Source: Streptomyces sp. PT12
GTDB taxonomy: Bacteria; Actinomycetota; Actinomycetes; Streptomycetales; Streptomycetaceae
NCBI RefSeq assembly: GCF_003311645.1
Contig: NZ_QEST01000102.1
Coordinates: 1 to 43,915 of the forward strand
Length of the DNA stretch: 43,915 nt
Reading direction: 5' to 3'
Shown here: positions 16,064 to 23,821 of the stretch, piece by piece
Layout: every line of letters begins with the position of its first letter
Numbering within the stretch: the stretch's first letter is position 1
The notes under the pieces: generated by a model
What the model was told of the DNA's origin: nothing
The model's database searches: none
Seen by the model: only the letters and a program-made list of their open reading frames with translations
Made by a program: the position numbers and the translations under genes

Positions 16064-17419
16064 TCACGAGCCCCGCGCCGCCGCCAGCAGTCCGTCCCAG
16101 TCCGCGATCTTCACCGTGCCGCGGGACAGCGTCCGCCCCAGCGCCGCCTCCGCGCGTTCGATGCCCAGCCACCCGTGCCACTCCACCGGCGCCAGCCCCA
16201 ACTCCCGCAGCGCCTGGAGCGGATCGGCCCCCACCACCTCGCGCCCGGCCAGCGCCGCCCCGTCCTCGAGCACCGAGCCCGCCGTCTCCTTGCCGCACGA
16301 GCGGTTTGAGCCGATCACCCCCGTGGGCCCGCGCTTGATCCACCCCGCGACGTACTCGCCGGGCGACGGCGCGCCCGCCCGCAGCACCCGCCCCCGCTCG
16401 TGCGGCACCGTCCCGGTCTCCGGGGCGAACGGCAGCCCCGGCAGCGCCACCCCTCGGTAGCCGACCGAGCGCAGCACAAGACCCGCCTCGATCTCGGAGA
16501 ACTCCCCGGTCCCCACCACGCGCCCCGACGCGTCGGGCGCCGTCCGCTCGAACCGCACCCCGCGCACCGCGCCCCGTTCGTCGTCGAGGATCTCCGCGGG
16601 CCGCAGGAAGAACCGCAGATGGATCCGCCGCCCGCGCTCCCCCGGCCCCGCGTGCGCCCAGCCGCGCAACGCCGCGACGTTCCGCTTCGCCGCGCCCGGC
16701 AGCCCCGAGGGATCGAGGTAGTCCGGGTCCGCGGCCAGCTCCTCGTCGCGCACCACCACGTCAGCGCCCGGCAGGTTGCCGAGCTCGCGCAGCTCCTTGG
16801 TGGTGAACTTCGCCCGCGACGGCCCCCGCCTGCCCACCATGTGCACATCGCGCACCGCGCTGACGGCCAGCGCGTCCAGCGGCCCCTGCGGCATGTCCGT
16901 GGCCCGCAGCTCGTCCGTGCCCCTGGCCAGGATGCGCGCCACGTCCACCGCCACGTTCCCCACCCCGATCACCACGGCGCTCGCCACGTCGAGCGGGAAG
17001 CCATGGCCGACGGCGTCGGGGTGGGCGCTGTACCAGGAGACGAAGTCCGTGGCCGAGTAGCTGCCGACCAGCTCCTCGCCGGGGATGCCGAGGCGCCGGT
17101 CCCGCGCCGCGCCCACGCAGTACACCACCGCGTGGTAGATCGAACGCAGCTGGTCGGCCGAGACCCCGCCCTCGCCGACCGGGACGTTCCCGAGGAAGCG
17201 CACCCCGGGCCGCTCCAGCACCTGGCGCAGTGTGCCCTGGAGCGACTTGATCTTCTCGTGGTCGGGCGCCACGCCGTACCGCACCAGTCCGTAGGGGCAG
17301 GGCAGCCGGTCCAGCACGTCCACCGCGACGGGGGCGGGGAGCGCGTCCTGCTGATCGAGGATGGCCTGAGCGGTGTACACGCCGCTCGGCCCGGATCCGA
17401 CAACTGCGATGCGAAGCAT
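16064..17419 (-). CDS. FprA-type ferredoxin/adrenodoxin-NADP(+) reductase
   Basis: 451 residues, the length of mycobacterial FprA and adrenodoxin reductase, which move electrons between NADPH and ferredoxin, often for cytochrome P450s. The FAD-binding GSGPSGVYTA lies at 8-17, the NADPH-binding loop GVGNVAVDVARIL in the middle, and the C-terminal GWIKRGPTGVIGSNRSCG is diagnostic. Start ATG 17419 has GGAG seven bases upstream; the longer frame to 17623 lies in the divergent gene's promoter. No ferredoxin or P450 gene lies beside it. It is divergent from the next gene, with 149 bp between starts. Confidence 0.95.
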   Translation of the reverse strand: MLRIAVVGSGPSGVYTAQAILDQQDALPAPVAVDVLDRLPCPYGLVRYGVAPDHEKIKSLQGTLRQVLERPGVRFLGNVPVGEGGVSADQLRSIYHAVVYCVGAARDRRLGIPGEELVGSYSATDFVSWYSAHPDAVGHGFPLDVASAVVIGVGNVAVDVARILARGTDELRATDMPQGPLDALAVSAVRDVHMVGRRGPSRAKFTTKELRELGNLPGADVVVRDEELAADPDYLDPSGLPGAAKRNVAALRGWAHAGPGERGRRIHLRFFLRPAEILDDERGAVRGVRFERTAPDASGRVVGTGEFSEIEAGLVLRSVGYRGVALPGLPFAPETGTVPHERGRVLRAGAPSPGEYVAGWIKRGPTGVIGSNRSCGKETAGSVLEDGAALAGREVVGADPLQALRELGLAPVEWHGWLGIERAEAALGRTLSRGTVKIADWDGLLAAARGS

Positions 17420-17556
17420 GTCAGGGCTCCTTGTTCCGCCGAGTCCGGACGGACACTTCAGCATCTCACCGAAGGCGCCCCCGCGGGAGTGAGCTGTCGG
17501 GGTGCTGTGCGCCGGGACCACGCGTGCCGCGCGGCGCGGCCACGGCCCCGAGGTTC

Positions 17557-17562
17557 TACGTT
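17557..17562 (+). promoter_or_regulatory. -10 box TACGTT (leaderless start at 17569)
   Basis: TACGTT followed by six bases and a GTG start, the spacing expected when transcription begins at the start codon. Confidence 0.5.
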
Positions 17563-17568
17563 GCCCCC

Positions 17569-18279
17569 GTGGCGAAGAGTAGCTTTTCCGGCTTTCCGGG
17601 CGGCCGACAGCCGGACGGCCCAACGCCGGACGAGCCCACGCGCACCCCCGTCCGCTGGGAGCCGCGCGGCCACGGATCCGCCTCGGCGCCCGACGACGCG
17701 GGCGGCGGGCTTCCGCCGTGGTTCAGCGTCGGCCTCGTCCTCGCCGACGGCGCCCGCCTCGATGTGCTCGCCCAGGTCAGCGAGGGGCGGCTGCTCATCG
17801 AGGACATGCGCGCCGACCCGCCCCTGCCGGTCGAGGGCCTCGGCGCCCTCACCGAGCGCATCGCCGAGCCGTTGCGCGACGCCTGTCGCGCCCTGACCGG
17901 CCGTTATGGAACGGCCCTCGCCGAGCCCGCCACCCACGGCGCCCCGCACGAACCGCACGAGTCGCACCGGTCGTACGAGCCGTACGAGCCGTATGAACCG
18001 CACGAGCCGCGCCCCGAGCCCGCCGCCAGCGGCCCGGAGCCTCAGGAACCCTCCCCGCCGCCGAAGGGGGAGCGCCCCCGCCACGGCGCGACCCCGCTGC
18101 GGCGGGGCGCGCGCGACCGCCGCCGCGCCGCCGACGCCTATCTGGCCGCACGGAAGGACGGGCGCGATCCCGTGCTCGCCGTCATGGCCGTCACCGGACG
18201 CGGCCGTCGCCGCGCGCTGCGCCTGATCGCCGCCGCCCGGGACAAGGGCCTCCTGCCGCCCCGCCACGCCCGCCGCTGA
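17569..18279 (+). CDS. Hypothetical protein, DUF6214-like, with an acidic repeat and basic tail
   Basis: 236 residues. An ordered N-terminal half (PPWFSVGLVLADGARLDVLA at about 45-65, then RLLIEDMRADPPLP) is followed by a flexible stretch with seven three-residue repeats of (H/Y)E(P/S) type, and then a basic, helix-turn-helix-like C-terminus (RRAADAYLAARKDGRDPVLA, GRGRRRALRLIAAARDKG). I believe it belongs to the streptomycete DUF6214 family, function unknown. The basic tail could bind nucleic acid. I chose GTG 17569 because a -10 box lies six bases upstream and the frame upstream reads poorly. Its stop abuts the stop of the convergent DUF305 gene with no gap. Confidence 0.72.
   Translation: MAKSSFSGFPGGRQPDGPTPDEPTRTPVRWEPRGHGSASAPDDAGGGLPPWFSVGLVLADGARLDVLAQVSEGRLLIEDMRADPPLPVEGLGALTERIAEPLRDACRALTGRYGTALAEPATHGAPHEPHESHRSYEPYEPYEPHEPRPEPAASGPEPQEPSPPPKGERPRHGATPLRRGARDRRRAADAYLAARKDGRDPVLAVMAVTGRGRRRALRLIAAARDKGLLPPRHARR
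17947..18009 (+). repeat. 9-bp tandem repeat (7 units) encoding (H/Y)E(P/S)
   Basis: In-frame units such as cacgaaccg and tacgagccg (the latter twice in a row, then tatgaaccg and cacgagccg). They form a negatively charged, flexible spacer between two domains of the DUF6214-like protein. Confidence 0.85.
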
Positions 18280-18969
18280 TCACTCTCCCGCGCCTTCGGG
18301 CCGCAGGTCCTCCATGCGTCCGATCTCCGCCGTCTGCGACGTGATCACCTCGCTGGCCAGCTGCTCCACCAGCACGTCGCCCACCCCGGCGAGCGCCTGG
18401 GTGGCCATCGACACCGCGCCCTCGTGGTGGGTGATCATCAGGTCGAGAAACAGCGCGTCGAACTCCTCGCCCCTGGCCGCCCCCAGCTCCGCCAGCTGCT
18501 CGGGCGTCGCCATCCCCGGCATCGTCGACGGATCGTGCTCCTGGTGGCCCTGATCCGCCTCGTGCCCGGCGTTGCGCGTCAGCCAGGCCTCCATCACATC
18601 GATCTCCGGGCCCTGCGCGCCCGCGATGCGCTCGGCCAGGCTGCCGACGCCCTCCGCCCGCGCGTGCTCCTCCGCGAGGTCGGTCATCTCCAGCGCCTGC
18701 TCGTGGTGATCGATCATCATCCGCATGAACGCGAAGTCGGACGCGGTCGGTTCGACGCCCTCGCCGCCGGCCTCCCTGGCCTCCTCGGGGGACAGCGTGC
18801 GCGCGTCCTCGCCGGGACCCTCGGGAGCGATCACCGCGGGCCCTTCGCCCCCGGCGCCCTCGTCCTCCGACGACGGGCCGCCCCCCGAGCACCCGGCGAG
18901 CAGGGCGACGGCCGCGGCCGCGACAACGGCGAAAAAAGCGCCGGTCAGGGGCCGATGGCGGTCGGTCAA
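18280..18969 (-). CDS. DUF305 domain lipoprotein
   Basis: 229 residues. A basic N-terminus, a hydrophobic stretch and the lipobox LLAGC (Cys27) predict a lipoprotein anchored outside the membrane. The DUF305 domain shows its two His motifs: MRMMIDHHEQALEM (about 80-93) and LDLMITHHEGAVSM (about 170-183). This ferritin-like helical fold with HH pairs and many Met residues is often found near copper or other metal-handling genes, so metal binding is plausible. The start is TTG at 18969, supported by a strong AAGGAGG five to six bases upstream; no ATG or GTG gives a sensible signal sequence. Divergent from the LVIVD-repeat gene, with a shared 132-bp promoter region. Confidence 0.92.
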   Translation of the reverse strand: MTDRHRPLTGAFFAVVAAAAVALLAGCSGGGPSSEDEGAGGEGPAVIAPEGPGEDARTLSPEEAREAGGEGVEPTASDFAFMRMMIDHHEQALEMTDLAEEHARAEGVGSLAERIAGAQGPEIDVMEAWLTRNAGHEADQGHQEHDPSTMPGMATPEQLAELGAARGEEFDALFLDLMITHHEGAVSMATQALAGVGDVLVEQLASEVITSQTAEIGRMEDLRPEGAGE

Positions 18970-19101
18970 CGCTCCTCCTTGGGTGCGGGGTGAGCCACGG
19001 CACACGACCTTTTTTGTTGTGCACATGCCTGAGACGATACTGGGGCGATCCCCGGAGCAACCAACTCCGCACGGATACAGGCGAGTACGAGGGAGGACGC
19101 G

Positions 19102-20589
19102 GTGACATCGTTGCACAGCACGCTCTTTCGGCGCAGACGGCTGGGCGTGACCGTCGTGGTGGCTGGCCTGCTGGCCGCGGTCGGCATGACCGGTCCCGCG
19201 GCGGCGGTCCCAGGCCCGGGGGACGAAGCTCCCGCGCTCCAGGAGCAGTTCTCCGAGAGCCAGCGCGCGCAGACCGAGGCCGCCATCGAGAGCGGCGAGA
19301 TACCCGGTGTCGACGAGATCATCCACAGCGACAACGTGACGCCCGTCGCGGACGTTCCCCACGCGGAGGGCCTGGCCGGAACGAACTCCGACCTCGCCTT
19401 CCAGGGCCGTTACGCCTTCGCGGGCAACTACGACGGCTTCGTCGTCTACGACATCAGACGCCCGAGCAACCCCAGGATCGTCGCCCAGGTGCTCTGCCCG
19501 GGCGGCCAAGGCGACATATCCGTCTCCGACGATCTGCTCTTCCTGTCCGTCGACTCCTCCCGCAGCGACGACTCGTGCTCGAGCACGGGCCTGCCCGCCA
19601 CGGAGGAGGAGGCGTGGGAGGGCGTGCGCGTCTTCGACATCAGCGACCCGCGCAGCCCCGAGTACGTGGCCGCGGTCGAGACGCCCTGCGGCTCGCACAC
19701 CCACACCCTGGTGCCCGAGCGGCGCGACGTCTACATCTACGTCTCCTCCTACTCACCCAGCCTGACGTTCCCCGACTGCCAGCCGCCGCACGACGGGATC
19801 TCCGTCGTCAAGGTGCCCAGGGACCACCCCGAGCGCGCCAGGCTCTCCAGCTTCGAGGTCGTCTTCCCCGACGGCGGCTTCCCCGGTGACGAGAACAGCT
19901 CGGCCACCAGCGGCTGCCACGACATCACCGCCTACCCCGAGCTCGACCTGGCCGCCGGCGCCTGCATGGGCGACGGCGTGCTGTTCGACATCTCCGAGGC
20001 GGACTCGCCACGGGTCATCGACACCGTCAGGGACGAGGAGAACTTCGCGTTCTGGCACTCGGCGACGTTCAGCCAGGACGGCCGCAAGATCGTCTTCACC
20101 GACGAGCTCGGCGGCGGTGGCGGCGCCATGTGCAACGAGGAGATCGGCCCCGAGATGGGCGCCAACGGCATCTACCACGTGCGGGGCCGCGGCGACGACC
20201 TCCGCCTCGACTTCCAGAGCTACTTCAAGATCCCCCGCCACCAGGCCGACACCGAGAACTGCGTCGCGCACAACGGCTCCCTGATCCCCGTCCGCGGCCG
20301 CGACATCATGGTGCAGGCGTGGTACCAGGGCGGCGTCTCGGTGTGGGACTTCACCGACTCGGACAACCCCCGCGAGATCGGCTACTTCGAGCGCGGCCCG
20401 ATCACCGAGGACGTCCTCGCCTTCGGTGGCTCCTGGTCCGCCTACTACTACAACGGCTACATCTACTCCAACGACCAGAAGGGCCTGGACGTCCTGAGGG
20501 TCGACGACCGCAGGACCGAAGGCGCCGACCGGGTCAGGCTGGACGAGCTCAACGTCCAGACCCAGCCCGACTACTTCTCCCGCCGCTGA
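19102..20589 (+). CDS. Secreted LVIVD-repeat beta-propeller protein
   Basis: 495 residues. A Sec signal peptide (RRRRLGVTVVVAGLLAAVG, cleavage near AAA-VPG at about 33-36) is followed by repeats of the LVIVD type (FVVYDIRRPSNPRIVAQV, GVRVFDISDPRSPEYVAAV, GVLFDISEADSPRVIDTV, VSVWDFTDSDNPREIGYF), which build a beta-propeller. At least eight Cys residues suggest disulfides, as expected outside the cell. Start GTG with GGGAGG six bases upstream. The gene is divergent from the DUF305 lipoprotein, and the two probably work together outside the cell, but neither has a known reaction. The 3' end overlaps the convergent tetR gene by 19 bp. Confidence 0.93.
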   Translation: MTSLHSTLFRRRRLGVTVVVAGLLAAVGMTGPAAAVPGPGDEAPALQEQFSESQRAQTEAAIESGEIPGVDEIIHSDNVTPVADVPHAEGLAGTNSDLAFQGRYAFAGNYDGFVVYDIRRPSNPRIVAQVLCPGGQGDISVSDDLLFLSVDSSRSDDSCSSTGLPATEEEAWEGVRVFDISDPRSPEYVAAVETPCGSHTHTLVPERRDVYIYVSSYSPSLTFPDCQPPHDGISVVKVPRDHPERARLSSFEVVFPDGGFPGDENSSATSGCHDITAYPELDLAAGACMGDGVLFDISEADSPRVIDTVRDEENFAFWHSATFSQDGRKIVFTDELGGGGGAMCNEEIGPEMGANGIYHVRGRGDDLRLDFQSYFKIPRHQADTENCVAHNGSLIPVRGRDIMVQAWYQGGVSVWDFTDSDNPREIGYFERGPITEDVLAFGGSWSAYYYNGYIYSNDQKGLDVLRVDDRRTEGADRVRLDELNVQTQPDYFSRR

Positions 20590-21257
20590 CCGGCCACCGG
20601 GGATCCGGTGCCCGGGGCGGTGACACCCGCCCTGGGTGTCCCGCCGGGCGGTTCGTCGCCCGGCGGGACACCCAGGCGCCACGCCAGGCCGTAGCGGTCG
20701 AAGAGCTCGGCCCGCAGCCGGGACTGCGGCATCGGAGCCCCCGGCAGCAGCTGCGCCACCACCACCCCCATCAGCAGCGCCCGCAGCAGCCGGTAGTCCG
20801 CGTCCGGATCGGCCGAGCCGTAGCGCGCCACGGTCTCCCGCAGGAGCGCCGCGAGCCGCTGCTGCTCCACGCACTGGATGAACCCCTCCTGCTGGAGCAG
20901 GCCCGCCATGTGCGCCCGCATGAGCACCGGGCGGTCCCTGGCCAGCCCCATGATCGCGTCGATCGCGCGCGCCATGTACGCGTCGCCCGCTTCCGGCCCG
21001 GTGGGCAGCGGCTCCCGTTCCAGCGCCGCCTCGAGCGTGAGGTGCATCAGGCGGTGCACCGCGGACTGGAGGAGCTGGCGCTTGCCGGGGAAGTAGTACG
21101 AGATCAGCCCGCGTGCCGAGCCCGCGCGGTCGGCGATGTCCCCCAACGTCGTGGCCTCGAATCCGCGTTCGGACACCAGCTCGATCGTGGCCTCCAGGAG
21201 CCGCTGGCGAGAGCGTCGGCGCATTTCTTCATTGACCGAAGCGCTGCGAGGGGACAT
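20571..21257 (-). CDS. TetR family transcriptional regulator
   Basis: 228 residues. The helix-turn-helix lies at about 14-60 (RQRLLEATIELVSERGFEAT, LGDIADRAGSARGLISYYFP). The C-terminal ligand domain is hydrophobic and would bind an unknown small molecule. The start ATG has GGGAG about seven bases upstream. A 21-bp inverted repeat (21269-21289) sits over its own promoter, so autorepression is likely. No transporter or enzyme lies next to it in the usual divergent position. The last 30 or so residues (PPGDEPPGGTPRAGVTAPG and on) are Pro/Gly-rich and are encoded across a strong hairpin that also serves as the terminator of the convergent gene. Confidence 0.94.
   Translation of the reverse strand: MSPRSASVNEEMRRRSRQRLLEATIELVSERGFEATTLGDIADRAGSARGLISYYFPGKRQLLQSAVHRLMHLTLEAALEREPLPTGPEAGDAYMARAIDAIMGLARDRPVLMRAHMAGLLQQEGFIQCVEQQRLAALLRETVARYGSADPDADYRLLRALLMGVVVAQLLPGAPMPQSRLRAELFDRYGLAWRLGVPPGDEPPGGTPRAGVTAPGTGSPVAGQRREK
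20595..20676. terminator. Hairpin cluster between the convergent LVIVD and tetR genes
   Basis: A small hairpin (CACCGG 20595-20600 / CCGGTG 20605-20610) is followed by a perfect 20-bp inverted repeat (20631-20650 with 20657-20676, loop GTTCGT). A third arm GACACCC (20622-20628) can pair with GGGTGTC (20634-20640), which is also part of the 20-bp stem, so two pairings are mutually exclusive. The structure starts six bases after the LVIVD stop and lies within the 3' coding part of tetR. No U-tract, as is usual in Streptomyces. Confidence 0.8.
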
Positions 21258-21268
21258 GCTGGACTCCC

Positions 21269-21289
21269 ATTGACTGGCTCACAGTCAAT
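21269..21289. promoter_or_regulatory. TetR operator: ATTGACTG-5 nt-CAGTCAAT
   Basis: Perfect 8-bp inverted repeat with spacer GCTCA, 12 bp upstream of the tetR start. A minus-strand TATATT (-10-like, 21292-21287) touches its edge, so bound repressor would block transcription of its own gene. Confidence 0.75.
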
Positions 21290-21422
21290 ATACTCAGCAC
21301 CAACCCGGACAGCTGCCCCGGTCGGCGCAGCCCTGTCCGCAGCCGGTGGCGGTATCGGGCGGCGCGGGGGACCGTCCGATACCGTCCACCGGTGCCCAGG
21401 CCCCCCGCCGGTTGCCCCGGGC

Positions 21423-22118
21423 TCAGCCCACCAGCCGCAGCACCGGAAGCAGCCCGTCGGGGCGCTGGTCCACGGGGCGGTGCCGCACCAGGTGCACCGC
21501 GCAGCCGATGGCCGCGGCCCCGGCGTCCGCGACCGCGTCGTCCCCGACCATCAGGGCGTGCTCGGGCGCCACCCCCAACGCGTCGCACGCCACCGCGAAC
21601 AGCCGCGCGTCGGGCTTCTGGATCCCGTGCTCGAACGACAGCGCGTACGTGGCGATCAGGTCGTCGAGGCCGTGTGCGCGGAAGACGGGGCGCACGTCCC
21701 AGCCGATGTTGCTCACCACCGCCACCCCGACGTTCCGCCGCGCCAGCTCGCGCAGCACCGGCTCGGCGTCCGGGTAGGGGTGCCAGGCGGCCGGGTCCCA
21801 GTGGCGTTCGTACAGCGCGTCGTACAGCTCCGGATAGGGCAGCGGCACCTGATGGGAGAGCGCCACGTACAGGTCGCGGTGGTGGGTGATGTCCCGGTCG
21901 CGCTCGTCCCACAGGCCCTGAAGTCCCGGCGGGATCGAACGCGGCGACTGCCCGCCCGGCAGTGCCCCGGCCGACTCCAGCTCGGCCGCGTACCGCGCGA
22001 CATCCGCGTCGTCGAGCGATCTGCCGGTCATGCGCAGGGCGGCCCGCACCCAGGAGACCGCGGGCTCGACGCGCATGAGGGTTCCCGAGAAGTCGAAGAG
22101 GACGGCGTCGATGGGCAT
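21423..22118 (-). CDS. HAD superfamily hydrolase
   Basis: 231 residues with the HAD phosphatase/dehalogenase fold. Motif I is DFSGTL (Asp9 nucleophile; the second Asp of the usual DxD is Ser11). Motif II is VVSNIGW, motif III the Lys in IQKPDA, and motif IV GDDAVAD. The helical cap lies between motifs I and II. Replacing the second Asp, which acts as general acid/base in phosphatases, hints at a changed or weak activity. The start ATG is typical for the family. It stands alone between tetR and the M56 protease gene. Confidence 0.9.
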   Translation of the reverse strand: MPIDAVLFDFSGTLMRVEPAVSWVRAALRMTGRSLDDADVARYAAELESAGALPGGQSPRSIPPGLQGLWDERDRDITHHRDLYVALSHQVPLPYPELYDALYERHWDPAAWHPYPDAEPVLRELARRNVGVAVVSNIGWDVRPVFRAHGLDDLIATYALSFEHGIQKPDARLFAVACDALGVAPEHALMVGDDAVADAGAAAIGCAVHLVRHRPVDQRPDGLLPVLRLVG

Positions 22119-22162
22119 GACACGATCCTCCCCCGACCGCCGCTCCCCGTGCCAGCGGGGCG

Positions 22163-23104
22163 TCAGCCGCCCAGGGCCCGCAGCCCGGGCGCGAACGCGA
22201 CCAGCAACGGCACCGCGGGCACCAGCGTCGCCAGCGCCGTCAGCCGCAGTCGGCGCGCGGCCGTCAGCCGCTCGCCCGGGGCCAGCAGGCGGTGCACCCG
22301 CTGCGGGACCTGCGCGTGGTGGCCCTCGTGCGCGAAGACGCCGCGGTCCTCGTTGAGCCCGACCAGCGCGAGCGCCGTGGTCAGCCGCCCGAAGCGGCGC
22401 GACGCGACGTCGTCGGCGGCCAGCTCCACCAGCCGGTGCACCTGCTGCCGGAACGCCTCGAAGACCGGCACCAGGGGAAAGCCGCTGGCCAGCGCGCCCG
22501 AGCAGTGCAGCAGCCAGTGGTGCCTGGCCCGCGCGTGGCCCTGCTCGTGCGCGAGCACCGCGTCCAGCTGCCTGCGGTTGAGCCGGCGGAGCGCGCCCGT
22601 CGTGATGACCAGGCGGCCGGTGGGCCCGGGCAGCAGCCAGGCGTCAGGGCGTTCGTCCTCAAGCACCACGAGCCGGTCGCCCGCGTCGGCCACCTCCCAC
22701 GGCAGCCTGGGGGCGCGCGCCAGCAGCTCGGCATGGCGCCTGCGCCGCGCGGCCCGCGCCGCGCGCACCTCGCGGGTCAGCATCACGGCCGTCCACGCCC
22801 CGCCGCAGGCCAGCAGCACCGCGACGGCCGCCGCCCAGCTCTGCCCTTCGGGGTGCAGGGCGTAGGCGTCGATCACCTGGCTCGGCGCAGGGGCAAACAC
22901 CTGGCCGCGCACGCCCTGCCATGCGGCGGCGCTCGACAGCGCCATCGCCAGGACACAGCACAGCAGCACCGCCGCGACGACGCACTGCCATACCCACAGC
23001 GCGAGCACCGGCTCGCGATCGGGCCAGGAGACGCGCGCCAGCATCCGCGGCGCCGTCGCCGCGGTGAGCCCGCCGAGCACCAGCAACGTGATGGCGATCA
23101 CCAT
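22163..23104 (-). CDS. M56 family (BlaR1/HtpX-like) membrane metalloprotease
   Basis: 313 residues with about four membrane segments: two near the N-terminus (1-20, 34-58), one at about 90-110 and one at the C-terminus. The zinc site HEQGH is at 186-190, with Glu227 (LVELAADD) as the likely third ligand. In related systems such proteases sense cell-wall stress and cut a BlaI-type repressor, but no BlaI gene is present here. Downstream of a small membrane protein gene on the same strand (64-bp gap), so probably one unit. The start ATG is preceded by TAAGGT at six bases, which could serve as a -10 box (leaderless start) or a weak ribosome binding site. Confidence 0.9.
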   Translation of the reverse strand: MVIAITLLVLGGLTAATAPRMLARVSWPDREPVLALWVWQCVVAAVLLCCVLAMALSSAAAWQGVRGQVFAPAPSQVIDAYALHPEGQSWAAAVAVLLACGGAWTAVMLTREVRAARAARRRRHAELLARAPRLPWEVADAGDRLVVLEDERPDAWLLPGPTGRLVITTGALRRLNRRQLDAVLAHEQGHARARHHWLLHCSGALASGFPLVPVFEAFRQQVHRLVELAADDVASRRFGRLTTALALVGLNEDRGVFAHEGHHAQVPQRVHRLLAPGERLTAARRLRLTALATLVPAVPLLVAFAPGLRALGG

Positions 23105-23110
23105 GACGCC

Positions 23111-23116
23111 ACCTTA
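23111..23116 (-). promoter_or_regulatory. -10-like TAAGGT upstream of the M56 gene
   Basis: Minus-strand TAAGGT with six bases to the ATG at 23104. It could instead act as a weak ribosome binding site (AAGGTGG). Confidence 0.35.
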
Positions 23117-23168
23117 GATCCCGCCCCCGGCGACCGGGAACGGGCGGTCCTCCCACGTGACGGACGCC

Positions 23169-23729
23169 TCACACCGCGAGCAGCATCGCGAACATCGCCA
23201 CCGCGAGCGTCATCCTGCACCCCGCGGCGACCTCGGGGAACGCGCCCCCGCGCCCGGTGTCGGCATGACCGGCCGCGCCGTGGCCCCCGCCACCGGCCGC
23301 CGGGAGCAGCCGGGGCGCGGTCGCCAGCGCGTACAGCGCGAAGTACGCCAGCAGCGCCCCCGTCAGCAACGGCACGCCCCCCGGCTCATGCCCCGCGTGC
23401 CCCGACGCGGGCCCCGCGGTGGCCATGGCCACCGCCATATACACCATCGCCAGCCCCTCCATGACGTGGTGCGCCTGGTGCGCCACCCCCGCGACGAGCA
23501 GCGCCGCGGCCCACAGGGCGGTCGCCCCGAACAGCACCGCGAACGCCGCGGGCGGGCGCTCCGGCGCCCCCGGCACGGCCATCGCCGCCATTCCGATGCC
23601 CATCACCGCCTCGACGCAGGCAGCCTGCCGCGCCAGCGGCGGCCCCACGCGGGCGCGCACCAGACAGTACCCACCGGTGAGGCCGCACAGCGCGGCCAGC
23701 AACCAGCCGACCAGCCCAGGGGTGTACAT
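23169..23729 (-). CDS. DUF5134-like integral membrane protein
   Basis: 186 residues, mostly hydrophobic, with about five or six predicted membrane helices (for example 5-25, 60-82, 88-108, 120-140, 165-185). His residues cluster in loops (GVAHQAHHVMEG, GHAGHEPGG and GGGGHGAAGHAD), which might bind metal. I believe it is the DUF5134 family, often found next to M56 proteases in streptomycetes; the function is unknown. Start ATG 23729 has a perfect GGAGG seven bases upstream. It lies directly upstream of the M56 gene on the same strand. Confidence 0.8.
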   Translation of the reverse strand: MYTPGLVGWLLAALCGLTGGYCLVRARVGPPLARQAACVEAVMGIGMAAMAVPGAPERPPAAFAVLFGATALWAAALLVAGVAHQAHHVMEGLAMVYMAVAMATAGPASGHAGHEPGGVPLLTGALLAYFALYALATAPRLLPAAGGGGHGAAGHADTGRGGAFPEVAAGCRMTLAVAMFAMLLAV

Positions 23730-23809
23730 CGCCCACCTCCCCGCGGAAGTGATGCCCGCGCCGGGGTCGCGATACGGGAGCGCACGGGGGCGTGGGGGAG
23801 CGCGCCCGT

Positions 23810-23815
23810 TACGAT
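23810..23815 (+). promoter_or_regulatory. -10 box TACGAT (leaderless start at 23822)
   Basis: TACGAT followed by six bases (gcacgc) and GTG. Confidence 0.5.
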
Positions 23816-23821
23816 GCACGC

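Noticed and set aside
16400-17896. Long plus-strand frame opposite the ferredoxin reductase
   Set aside because: Shadow of the FprA gene; the real plus-strand gene starts only at 17569 in another frame.
20130-22865. 911-codon plus-strand frame across tetR and the HAD gene
   Set aside because: It runs antisense to three recognisable genes and its translation is low-complexity with no motif.
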